Part shown: positions 30,120-37,309 of the stretch, piece by piece
Layout: each line of letters starts with the position of its first letter
Numbering within the stretch: the stretch's first letter is position 1
DNA from: CAYQEU01 sp964532005
GTDB taxonomy: Bacteria; Patescibacteriota; Doudnabacteria; UBA920
Length of the DNA: 46,389 bases
Assembly: GCA_964532005.1 (NCBI GenBank)
Contig: CAZHER010000009.1
Location: forward strand, 1 to 46,389
Reading direction: 5' to 3'
Notes under the pieces: model-generated
What the model saw: only the letters and a program-made list of their open reading frames with translations
Databases searched by the model: none
Told to the model about the DNA's origin: nothing
Translations under genes and position numbers: made by a program

Positions 30120-30178
30120 GTTCGAATCCTAATACCCCAGCCAAAGAAACTTTTTATCGTGGGCGACCTAAGTGGGTC
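30120..30178 (+). repeat. Putative attR with tRNA-Gln flank motif, copy C
   Basis: 30120-30144 repeats the tRNA-Gln(CUG) 3' end (24 of 25 nt, see 12955-12979). It continues with AAGAAACTTTTTATCGTGGG and CGACC-TAAGTG-GGTC, the same flank and hairpin as copies A and E. The preceding bases do not form a tRNA. An inverted T-arm fragment GGATTCGAAC lies at 30041-30050. Confidence 0.82.
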
Positions 30179-30212
30179 AAAACACGCTAAAAGGTACATA
30201 GTTCCCATGAGC

Positions 30213-30244
30213 AAAAAACACCGGTTTTATGACCTGTGTTTTTT
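30213..30244 (+). terminator. Strong terminator after copy C
   Basis: AAAAAACAC and GTGTTTTTT form a 9-bp stem with an inner GGT/ACC. It would have been the original terminator of tRNA-Gln(CUG) before the element inserted. Confidence 0.9.
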
Positions 30245-30274
30245 GTTAGGCCTAATTTTCACTTTGGAACGTGA

Positions 30275-30280
30275 TATACT
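30275..30280 (+). promoter_or_regulatory. -10 box 6 nt before the kinase ATG (leaderless)
   Basis: TATACT-gagctt-ATG; expected transcription start coincides with the start codon. Confidence 0.6.
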
Positions 30281-30286
30281 GAGCTT

Positions 30287-30880
30287 ATGAAACCTATTTT
30301 TGTTGGAATCACAGGCGGAACTGGGGCGGGCAAATCTACTCTTTGTAATGCTTTACAAAAGAAGTATCCCGACAAAATTGGTCTGATACAACTAGATGAC
30401 TACTTTAAACCTATTGAAGAAAAACCAAAAGTGGGAGACATTGTTAGTTCAGACCATCCGGAGTCATTGTATCTTGATAAACTGGCCGAAGATTTATTAC
30501 AACTCTCCAAAGGAAATCCCGTCATAATAAACACTAAAAATGAATACCTAAATCCTGATTTTGAAAAAACCAAGATTAGAATTCCTGTTGAATTTCAGCC
30601 CAAACCCATTATGCTGGTGGAGGGGTTTTTAGTTCTCTACGATGAAAGAATAAGAAACATGCTTGCAACGTCTGTATGGCTTGAAATTGACCACGATACC
30701 CGGTGGGCCCGGAGAGTGCACTTCAAAAACCCAGAATATGAAAAGAAAGTGTTAATTCCGATGCATGCCCAATATGCGGAGCCAACCAAAAAATATGCAG
30801 AGCACGTTTTAGATGTTTCCGATCTGAGTAAAGAGCAAGTTTTTGATAAAGTGGACCACCTTCTTAATGCTATTATTTAA
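30287..30880 (+). CDS. Uridine kinase-like P-loop kinase
   Basis: 197 aa of the phosphoribulokinase/uridine kinase family. Walker A is GITGGTGAGKSTL, followed by LIQLDDYFKP (acidic substrate-binding strand), DHPESLYLDKLAEDL and the Walker B-like IMLVEGFLVLYDERI with the conserved V-E-G. WARRVHFK provides the lid arginines. It probably phosphorylates uridine/cytidine or a related small molecule; shorter than Udk and lacking some substrate motifs, so the substrate is uncertain. Only the tRNA-Gln flank motifs (C before, D after) and a terminator separate it from its neighbours. Confidence 0.8.
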   Translation: MKPIFVGITGGTGAGKSTLCNALQKKYPDKIGLIQLDDYFKPIEEKPKVGDIVSSDHPESLYLDKLAEDLLQLSKGNPVIINTKNEYLNPDFEKTKIRIPVEFQPKPIMLVEGFLVLYDERIRNMLATSVWLEIDHDTRWARRVHFKNPEYEKKVLIPMHAQYAEPTKKYAEHVLDVSDLSKEQVFDKVDHLLNAII

Positions 30881-30920
30881 GATGTCTCCAGCAAACTTGT
30901 TCCAACTCTGTCCCATAATT

Positions 30921-30952
30921 CCAGCCACAAGACTTTTTTATCGTGTGACCTA
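30921..30952 (+). repeat. tRNA-Gln flank motif, copy D
   Basis: 31 of 32 nt match copies A and B (TTTATTATCG has become TTTTTTATCG). Preceded by a T-arm-like GTTCCAACTC. The similarity stops after GACCTA and the next ATG follows within 20 nt. Confidence 0.85.
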
Positions 30953-30968
30953 GATACATTTAACATCA

Positions 30969-31520
30969 ATGAAAATTCCTGATTCAAAAAGAAAAAAGGC
31001 ACTTATTATTGTTGACGTTCAACCTGCATTTTTAAATGAACGTAATAGATACATTATTGACCATATTATCAAATTGATTAAACTTGTTCCTTATGATTTG
31101 TATCTAGACGCAGTATTTTACGCGGAAGCTGGATCAATCAGAGATATTCAAAGAAAATACATACTTCCAAAAGATGATAATATAAAGACAGAAAAAACAA
31201 TCTCAGATACTCTAAAAACCCTAAATTCCATTAAACTCGAAAAAACTACTAGTTCTATTTTCAAAGCTGATAAATCCACGGAAAAGACGTTGAAGGAAAA
31301 TGGCATAGAGGAAATCCATTTGGTTGGTCTAGATACCAATGACTGTGTTTTAGCCTCTGCTTTTGAAGCTTTTGATCTAGGGTTCATTACTTATGTTATT
31401 GAAGAATGTTGCCAGTCATCATCTTCTGACCAATTACATAATTATGGTTTAGAAATATTACGAAAACAACGTATGACAAATAATTATGTTAAAGAACCTA
31501 TAGATTTCATTGAAATATAA
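30969..31520 (+). CDS. Isochorismatase-family cysteine hydrolase
   Basis: 183 aa with the catalytic triad of the isochorismatase/nicotinamidase family: Asp in ALIIVDVQPAF, Lys in LEKTTSSIF, and Cys in LVGLDTNDCVLASAFEAFD. The central insertion of about 50 residues (YAEAGSIRDIQRKYILPKDD) is longer than in nicotinamidases and lacks their zinc-binding DxHxxxH motif, so nicotinamidase activity is not supported; a different amide or isochorismate-like substrate is likely. It sits between motif copies D and E and directly after copy D, with no room for a normal promoter unless copy D provides it. Confidence 0.85.
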   Translation: MKIPDSKRKKALIIVDVQPAFLNERNRYIIDHIIKLIKLVPYDLYLDAVFYAEAGSIRDIQRKYILPKDDNIKTEKTISDTLKTLNSIKLEKTTSSIFKADKSTEKTLKENGIEEIHLVGLDTNDCVLASAFEAFDLGFITYVIEECCQSSSSDQLHNYGLEILRKQRMTNNYVKEPIDFIEI

Positions 31521-31610
31521 CCTGACCTATGTGCGTTATAATGCCAGTGTACAGGTGTACCAAAAACTCTTGTAAAAGCCCTTAAAGGCAAGTCTTGGAC
31601 TGATCTGTAC

Positions 31611-31648
31611 GGCCAAAGAAAATCTTATCGAGTGACCTAAGTGGGTCA
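31611..31648 (+). repeat. tRNA-Gln flank motif, copy E
   Basis: GGCCAAAGAAAATCTTATCG followed by AGTGACC-TAAGTG-GGTCA. It belongs to the same subtype as copy C (CCAAAGAAA) and keeps the full hairpin. The tRNA part upstream is no longer recognisable. Confidence 0.78.
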
Positions 31649-31682
31649 TTATAATCCCGCTTGTTTTTAACCAAGGATAAAC

Positions 31683-31702
31683 CCGTCTAGGACGGTGTTT
31701 TT
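31683..31702 (+). terminator. Terminator after copy E
   Basis: CCGTC-TAG-GACGG followed by TGTTTTTG. Confidence 0.75.
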
Positions 31703-31814
31703 GTTTGCTAAGTTTATACCGAAAAGCTGTTTTCTGTACTTCACTTGCAGACTTTCTAGACCACGTTGAATTAATACAAATAATATTTAATTCTTCCAAT
31801 AAGCCGATCTTTGA

Positions 31815-31820
31815 TATAAT
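31815..31820 (+). promoter_or_regulatory. -10 box 6 nt before the IMPase-like ATG (leaderless)
   Basis: TATAAT-tgatat-ATG, again placing the transcription start at the start codon. Confidence 0.6.
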
Positions 31821-31826
31821 TGATAT

Positions 31827-32612
31827 ATGGAACAGTATTTTGAATTTGCAAAGAAACTTGCCAAAGAGTCGGAAGACATCGCCTTAAAGTATTTTAGCTT
31901 TGAGACTGAAACAATTTGGAAAGATGACAATACACCACTAACAAAAGCCGATACAGAAATAAATGACTTGGTTATAACAATGGTAAATGAAACCTATCCG
32001 AGTCATAGCGTGTATGGTGAAGAACGAAGTGACATAAAAGAATCCTCTAAGTATATCTGGGTGTGCGACCCGATTGATGGAACAATAGCTTTTTCTTTAG
32101 GACTACCAATTTTTGTTTTTTCTATCGCATTGGTTGACCAGTCAGATGGTCAGCCAATTTTCGGACTAATTAATGATCCAGTTATGAAAAATATGTATTG
32201 GGCTCACAAAGGTAGCGGATCATTTAGAAATGATGAAAAGATAAAAGTATCGCATGATACCACATTAAGCAATACTTATGTTAACAGTGGCGCTACAGGA
32301 AGAAACGTTGGTTTTTCAACCTTACCTTTTATTAATCAGCTTATTGAAAAGAACTGCAAGCAGATGAAGTTACCCTCATTTATTTATGGCGGCATCCAAG
32401 TAGCCAATGGTAAGTTTGCGGGGGCAGTTTTCTATATGAAGTCTGCTCATGATGTAGCGGCGTTGAAAATTATTACTGAAGAAGCAGGTGGTAAAGTTAC
32501 AGACCTAAATGGTGAGCAGAGAAGATACGATAGAGATGGTTTGGGGTGCATAGTCTCAAACGGACTGCTTCATGATGAAATATTATCCTGCGTACAAGCA
32601 GGGAAAATATGA
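31827..32612 (+). CDS. Inositol monophosphatase family phosphatase
   Basis: Mg2+-dependent phosphatase of the IMPase/CysQ/FIG superfamily. Metal ligands are seen in PLTKADTEIND, VYGEERS, and CDPIDGTIAFSLGLP; the C-terminal metal site, usually W-D-x-A, reads SAHDVAALKIITEEAGG. 261 aa is the usual length. Possible substrates are inositol-1-phosphate, histidinol phosphate or PAP; the sequence alone does not decide. It lies just beyond the last tRNA-Gln flank motif and is followed by a weak terminator and the NUDIX gene. Confidence 0.88.
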   Translation: MEQYFEFAKKLAKESEDIALKYFSFETETIWKDDNTPLTKADTEINDLVITMVNETYPSHSVYGEERSDIKESSKYIWVCDPIDGTIAFSLGLPIFVFSIALVDQSDGQPIFGLINDPVMKNMYWAHKGSGSFRNDEKIKVSHDTTLSNTYVNSGATGRNVGFSTLPFINQLIEKNCKQMKLPSFIYGGIQVANGKFAGAVFYMKSAHDVAALKIITEEAGGKVTDLNGEQRRYDRDGLGCIVSNGLLHDEILSCVQAGKI

Positions 32613-32641
32613 AAACTCTTTATACTGGTAAATATTAACCC

Positions 32642-32666
32642 AATCGCCGAAAAAGCGGTTCTTTGT
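32642..32666 (+). terminator. Weak terminator after the IMPase-like gene
   Basis: AATCGC and GCGGTT pair around CGAAAAA, followed by CTTTGTT. Confidence 0.5.
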
Positions 32667-32679
32667 TAAACTTGACTAT

Positions 32680-33126
32680 ATGGACAAAATAAAGAAAGTC
32701 GCGGATGTATTAATCTTCAATAATCAAGCCCAATTGGCATTACAACTTCGAGCAACCCACGACAAATCTTTTCCTGCCCACTGGGATTTCTCAGCCGCAG
32801 GAGGAATAAAAGAAGGAGAGGACCCGGAAGTGGCTGTAAAAAGGGAAGCTTTTGAAGAGCTTGGAGTCAGTATAAACCCAATCCCAATAGGAATTGAAAG
32901 TCACAGTTACCGTAAATGGAATTCAGAAGATATAAAACAGGTAGAAATATATTTTTTTAAAGCCGCACACAATGGCCCCTTTAAGCCTGATCCTAAAGAA
33001 GTTGATCAAGTTTGTTTTTTCAACTTAGTTACAATAGAGGAAATGCTGAGGTCGGGCGAGAAGTTTCATCCCGAATTCGAGTGGGCGTGGGACCAAGGTA
33101 TAATACATAATCAAATAAGCTTTTAG
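32680..33126 (+). CDS. NUDIX hydrolase (IDI-like)
   Basis: 148 aa with the NUDIX box GGIKEGEDPEVAVKREAFEELGV (GX5EX7REUXEEXGU satisfied). Upstream, LQLRATHDKSFPAHWDFSAA and downstream SHSYRKWNSEDIKQVEIYFF resemble the isopentenyl-diphosphate isomerase-like and YfcD-like NUDIX branch. Substrate is not determined. Two bases separate it from the VUT transporter gene, so they are co-transcribed. Confidence 0.87.
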   Translation: MDKIKKVADVLIFNNQAQLALQLRATHDKSFPAHWDFSAAGGIKEGEDPEVAVKREAFEELGVSINPIPIGIESHSYRKWNSEDIKQVEIYFFKAAHNGPFKPDPKEVDQVCFFNLVTIEEMLRSGEKFHPEFEWAWDQGIIHNQISF

Positions 33127-33128
33127 AT

Positions 33129-33758
33129 ATGAAGGATTTTTCAATAAAAGATAATCTTGGTGCTATTAGTGCTGCGTTATATGTTTCATTTCAAGTAATT
33201 TCTAACATTCTTTCGACTAAAATTGCTTTGCTCCCTTTATTGAATTGGGCAGTAGATGGCGGCACAATTTTATATCCGCTAACATTTACCTTACGCGATT
33301 TTGTTCATAAGAGTTTAGGTAAACAGAAAGCTCGACAAATTGTTGTCCTGGCCGCAATTGTGAATTTGCTCGCGGTTGGCTGTTTTATTTTAATTTCCAA
33401 ATTAACTCCAGACCCGACTTGGCCGTTCCAAGAAGCTTATGAAAATATTTTGCTCCCCGTTTGGCGTATAACCTTTGCCAGTATTGTGGCTCAGGTTTTG
33501 TCAGAGCTTCTAGACACAGAAATATTTAGCCGTATTTATAAAAAGTTTAGCGACATGCCTGCTGTTATTGCTTCCAATACAATTGCTTTAATTGCGGATA
33601 GTATTATTTTTTCTTTTATTGCTTTTGTGGGGATTCTACCCGTGTCCGTTGTTTGGCAAATAATTATGACTAACATAGCAATCAAATTTATTTTCAGCAT
33701 TATTTCCAGCCCCACCATTAAACTCATTCCACGTAGTGTAGATTATGACAAAATTTAA
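33129..33758 (+). CDS. VUT family transporter (queuosine precursor transporter-like)
   Basis: 209 aa with about six hydrophobic helices. Family signatures: VDGGTILYPLTFTLRDFVHKSLGKQKAR (conserved after helix 2) and FASIVAQVLSELLDTEIFS. These mark the VUT/YhhQ family, which takes up queuosine precursors such as preQ0/preQ1 or queuine. A tRNA modification link would fit a streamlined organism that salvages Q, but no tgt or queE gene is in the window. It overlaps the next gene by 14 nt. Confidence 0.88.
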   Translation: MKDFSIKDNLGAISAALYVSFQVISNILSTKIALLPLLNWAVDGGTILYPLTFTLRDFVHKSLGKQKARQIVVLAAIVNLLAVGCFILISKLTPDPTWPFQEAYENILLPVWRITFASIVAQVLSELLDTEIFSRIYKKFSDMPAVIASNTIALIADSIIFSFIAFVGILPVSVVWQIIMTNIAIKFIFSIISSPTIKLIPRSVDYDKI

Positions 33759-34731
33759 GAATACCACAAACATTATTGTGTTAAGGCTCATTGCAATTTG
33801 TGCAATATTTTTTATTACAGCAAATACGGTATTAGCTGCTCCCATAGTTCAAGACCCATCTTTACTTACTACTAGAGTAAACAAACAGGTTGGAATAGGG
33901 AACTATACACCAACTGACCTCGTTTCTTTAAGTACACTAACCAGAGGGTCTGGGTTTCAGATTCGAAAAGTGGTTGTAGACGACTTAGAAGAGCTCATGC
34001 ATGATATGGAAAAAGCCGGAGTGCCAGTGAAGATTAATTCTGCATACCGTAGTTTTGCCGATCAGGAAAAGGTGTATAAAATTTCCCCATCCATTGCGGC
34101 CAAGCCAGGATTCTCAGAGCATCAACTTGGTCTGGCCGTTGACTTCGGGGCTGTTAACGCCTCGTCCGGTTTTGCCAACACCAAACAATTCGCTTGGCTG
34201 GCAGAAAATGGTTATAGATACGGGTTTGCACTAACCTATCCATCTGGACAGGAGAGCATCACTGGCTATACATATGAGCCGTGGCACTGGCGTTACATTG
34301 GCAGACCAACTGCTTATGAATGGAAACATTCCGGGCTTGTTTTAGATCAATTTTTGGCACTAAAGCCGCAAAGTTATACCAATTCGTCATTAATCGGGTC
34401 AAATGTAAAAGCTGAGGGAAGTTTAACTGTATATCACATAAGTCCAAATGGGACCAAGCGAGGATTTATAGCCTCGAACGCTTTTTTGTCATATGGATAC
34501 TCTTGGGATGATATTCTAGTTGTTTCAAATTCTCAATTGGAAAATTTTCCCGAAACAAAAATGGTAAAACTCCAGGGCAATCCTACTGTATACAGGTTCA
34601 ATTCCGATAAAACCAGACAAGCTGTAGCTTCTGCCGAAACTTTCAAAAATTTAAATTATGCTTGGGCTGATATTGTAGAAATAAATTCGGTGGAGCTTTC
34701 TGGCTACACTGAAGGCCCAATAATAAAATAA
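33745..34731 (+). CDS. VanY-type D-alanyl-D-alanine carboxypeptidase
   Basis: Secreted peptidoglycan carboxypeptidase. Signal peptide (residues 1-31, IIVLRLIAICAIFFITANTVLA). Peptidase_M15 (VanY) domain with the substrate Arg/Gln motif INSAYRSFADQ, zinc ligands SEHQLGLAVDFG (SxHxxGxAxD) and EPWHWRYIG (ExxH). The C-terminal 110 residues contain two copies of an approximately 45-aa repeat, each with 'VY......KR......F...Y.W.DI..V', probably a wall-binding module. It removes the terminal D-Ala of peptidoglycan peptides, confirming a murein wall. It overlaps the VUT gene by 14 nt and is followed by a hairpin. Confidence 0.92.
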   Translation: MTKFKNTTNIIVLRLIAICAIFFITANTVLAAPIVQDPSLLTTRVNKQVGIGNYTPTDLVSLSTLTRGSGFQIRKVVVDDLEELMHDMEKAGVPVKINSAYRSFADQEKVYKISPSIAAKPGFSEHQLGLAVDFGAVNASSGFANTKQFAWLAENGYRYGFALTYPSGQESITGYTYEPWHWRYIGRPTAYEWKHSGLVLDQFLALKPQSYTNSSLIGSNVKAEGSLTVYHISPNGTKRGFIASNAFLSYGYSWDDILVVSNSQLENFPETKMVKLQGNPTVYRFNSDKTRQAVASAETFKNLNYAWADIVEINSVELSGYTEGPIIK

Positions 34732-34771
34732 AAAAATCCCCAGAACAAACTTGACCAATGTCTATTCTGGG
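34731..34771. terminator. Terminator between vanY-like gene and purA
   Basis: CCCAGAA/TTCTGGG stem with a 20-nt loop. On the minus strand it is followed by GATTTTTTTA, a good T-run for purA; on the plus strand the T-run is poor (AATTTGG). Confidence 0.75.
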
Positions 34772-34806
34772 AATTTGGATTGCTGAAAGCGATGAAAAAT
34801 CATTGA

Positions 34807-36102
34807 TTACGAAAACCGCTGTTTTAGAAGTGGTTCCTCTCGCAAGATCGTTTGTTCTCGGTCCGGACCGACTGAGATCATCGCGGTCGGCATACCGCAA
34901 AGTTGTTCGATTCGCTCAATGTAGTTTCGGGCGTTTTTGGGTAGTTCCGCGTATCGCCGGATTCCAGTTGTGTCCGTTTTCCACCCCGGGAAGGTTTCGT
35001 AAACCGGCTCCAAGTCTGCCAGTTCGAGCCAGTCGGCGGGCATGGTAGATTCATGCCAGAGACTGTTGCGGTACTCTGTGCAGATCTTGATTTCGTCCAG
35101 CCCGTCGAGAACATCCAGTTTCATCAAGCACATGGCTTTAAACCGGTTTATTCTTTGACTGTGCCGCACAACCACTGAGTCAAACCAGCCGCACCGCCTG
35201 GGTCTGCCCGTAGATGCCCCAACTTCGTGACCAGTTTGTTGGATATAGGATCCGACTTGGTCTGTGAGTTCGGTGGCAAACGCCCCGCCACCGACTCGCG
35301 TGGTATATGCCTTGACGATTGCCAAAGCGCCGTCGAGCAAAAATGGCGAAATTCCTGTGCCGGTAATTGCTCCGCCGAGATTGGGACTGGAAGAGGTTAC
35401 AAACGGGTAGCTGCCATGGTCAATGTCCAGCATGGTTCCTTGCGCACCCTCCAGAATTATACGGAGGTGAGCATCAGCCGCATCATTGAGAAACTGCGCC
35501 GTGTCGCAGACATAGTGACTCAATTCTGCAGCTACGGTGAGGTAGCCGTCAATATAGCTCTCAACGTTGAGTGGCTTTCCACCAAGTGCTGTTATCTCCA
35601 AGTTTGCTTCCTGGGAGTTTTCCAGAATGCGATGGCGGAGATATGTGAGGTTTTTGGTCTCACCAGCGCGAATGCCGATCCGACGCGACTTGTCTTCATA
35701 GGCAAGCCCTATGCCGCGAAGAGTAGTACCGATCGCCTTTTTGCCGAGACGTTGTTCACGGATTTTTTCCAGCTCTTCGTGGTAGGGCAGAATCAGGTGA
35801 CACCGGTCAGAAACCCTGAGTTTGTCGCATTTGATTCCGTGTTTCTTCAGCTCGCGTATTTCCGCCAACAGGGCGTGCGGGTTTAGCACCACTCCGTTTC
35901 CTATTACCGGGGTAATGTGTGATTCGATCACACCTGATGGCAGAGCGTGCAAAATGTATTGCTTGCCTTCCACCACCACCGTGTGTCCTGCGTTGTGCCC
36001 GCCTTGATAGCGAGCAACAATGTCTGCCCGCTGACCAAGTAGGTCAACAACCTTGCCTTTTCCTTCGTCGCCCCATTGGGCTCCGACCACTGCTATAATC
36101 AT
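34807..36102 (-). CDS. purA: Adenylosuccinate synthetase
   Basis: Converts IMP + Asp + GTP to adenylosuccinate. The N-terminus MIIAVVGAQWGDEGKGKVVD holds the P-loop-like GDEGKGK; GGHNAGHTVV, the IMP-site YVTSSSP-like FVTSSSPNLGG, the VGGGAFATEL loop and TSTG-like GASTGRPRRCGW, then KLDVLDG, are all present. 431 aa is the standard length. The ATG at 36102 is preceded by GGAGGA at 8 nt, so the longer in-frame start at 36159 is rejected. It stands opposite to guaB; the two branches of IMP use (AMP and GMP) are thus divergently arranged. Confidence 0.96.
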   Translation of the reverse strand: MIIAVVGAQWGDEGKGKVVDLLGQRADIVARYQGGHNAGHTVVVEGKQYILHALPSGVIESHITPVIGNGVVLNPHALLAEIRELKKHGIKCDKLRVSDRCHLILPYHEELEKIREQRLGKKAIGTTLRGIGLAYEDKSRRIGIRAGETKNLTYLRHRILENSQEANLEITALGGKPLNVESYIDGYLTVAAELSHYVCDTAQFLNDAADAHLRIILEGAQGTMLDIDHGSYPFVTSSSPNLGGAITGTGISPFLLDGALAIVKAYTTRVGGGAFATELTDQVGSYIQQTGHEVGASTGRPRRCGWFDSVVVRHSQRINRFKAMCLMKLDVLDGLDEIKICTEYRNSLWHESTMPADWLELADLEPVYETFPGWKTDTTGIRRYAELPKNARNYIERIEQLCGMPTAMISVGPDREQTILREEPLLKQRFS

Positions 36103-36214
36103 CGCTTTTTTCCTCCGTAATCGATGGTTTTTGCTTTTTATTTTGCTTGTGCGTGCCACAAGCCAGCCACTAAGTATAGTTTATATATACAGGTTTGGCA
36201 AAGCCCTAATCAAA

Positions 36215-36223
36215 TGCTATAAT
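36215..36223 (+). promoter_or_regulatory. Extended -10 promoter of guaB
   Basis: TGCTATAAT, 20 nt before the guaB ATG. Confidence 0.6.
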
Positions 36224-36243
36224 CTCATTATATTTCTATATAA

Positions 36244-37299
36244 ATGAAACAAATTCCTCTTAAGTTAACGTTTGATGACGTACTGCTGGAGCCAAGAAGG
36301 TCTCCAGTAACAAGAAGCGGCGCGGAACTTAAAACGCATCTGACTAAAAAAATACAATTAGATATTCCTGTGCTGTCCGCTGCCATGGATACTGTCAGCG
36401 AGCTCAAAATGGCCATTGCTCTTGGAAAACTTGGCGGCATGGCCATTCTTCATAGAAGCTGTACCATTGCCAAGCAGGTAGAATGGGTTATTAAAGCAAA
36501 AAAGGCTGGGGTTTTAGTTGGGGCCGCCACCGGAACTGCAGACCTAGAACGGGCCAAGGCTTTAGCGAAAGCAGGCGCGGATGTAATAGTAGTAGATACA
36601 GCTCATGCCCATAATGAGTTTGCTATTGAAGGAATAAAGAAAATTCGTGAAGCCATTAAAACTGAACTTATGGTTGGCAATATTGCCACCGCAGAAGCGG
36701 CGCGCGATTTAGCTCCCTATGCTGATGCGTTAAAAGTCGGAATTGGACCTGGGTCAATTTGCACCACCAGAATTGTGGCTGGTATTGGCGTACCGCAATT
36801 GTCTGCCATCATTGATGTTGTAGAAATTGCCAATAAGAAAAAAATTCCAGTTATCGCAGATGGCGGCCTTAAATATTCCGGTGATGTGGTGAAGGCGCTG
36901 GCTGCCGGAGCTTCCACAGTAATGGTGGGGTCAATACTTGCTGGGACAGACGAAGCCCCAGGGAAAATTATTAAAAAAGGTGGGGTGAAGTATAAGTCGT
37001 ACCGCGGCATGGGAAGTTTGGCAGTAATGGAATTGAATGAATCCTCTGACAGATATTTCCAAAAAAGTGCTAAAAAATTTGTACCCGAGGGAGTTGAGGC
37101 GGTCACTGCTTATAAAGGACCAGTTGCAAATATAATAGAACAATTGGTTGGCGGTCTGCAGAGTGGAATGGGCTATATTGGGGCAAGGTCAATTGCCGAG
37201 ATGCCCAAACAAGCAAGATTCGTTCAAATTACCGGCGCCGGGCTAAAAGAGTCTCATCCGCATTCAATTACGATTGCAAAAAAAGCTCCCAACTATTAA
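36244..37299 (+). CDS. guaB: IMP dehydrogenase without CBS domains
   Basis: Oxidises IMP to XMP with NAD+, the committed step to GMP. The barrel is complete: LTFDDVLLEPRRSPV, PVLSAAMDTVSE, the DVIVVDTAHAH strand, VGIGPGSICTTR with the catalytic Cys, IADGGLKYSGDVVKALAAGA, the flap SYRGMGSLAVM, and GVEAVTAYKGPV. The regulatory Bateman (two CBS) domain that normally interrupts the barrel after helix 2 is missing: IAKQVEWVIKAKKAGVLVGAATG is continuous. Hence 351 aa instead of about 490. Activity should be intact but lack nucleotide feedback through CBS. GMP reductase is the main alternative, but the RGMGS flap and guaA context favour IMPDH. Confidence 0.88.
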   Translation: MKQIPLKLTFDDVLLEPRRSPVTRSGAELKTHLTKKIQLDIPVLSAAMDTVSELKMAIALGKLGGMAILHRSCTIAKQVEWVIKAKKAGVLVGAATGTADLERAKALAKAGADVIVVDTAHAHNEFAIEGIKKIREAIKTELMVGNIATAEAARDLAPYADALKVGIGPGSICTTRIVAGIGVPQLSAIIDVVEIANKKKIPVIADGGLKYSGDVVKALAAGASTVMVGSILAGTDEAPGKIIKKGGVKYKSYRGMGSLAVMELNESSDRYFQKSAKKFVPEGVEAVTAYKGPVANIIEQLVGGLQSGMGYIGARSIAEMPKQARFVQITGAGLKESHPHSITIAKKAPNY

Positions 37300-37309
37300 T
37301 TAACATTAC

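Noticed and set aside
36103..36159. Longer PurA N-terminus
   Set aside because: Adds 19 basic residues before the invariant MIIAVVGAQWGDEGKGK; GGAGGA stands at the right distance for the inner ATG.
36148..36172. Another tRNA-Gln flank motif copy near purA (ACAAGCCAGCCAC)
   Set aside because: Only eight consecutive bases (CCAGCCAC) match and the downstream GTGACCTA part is missing; likely chance.
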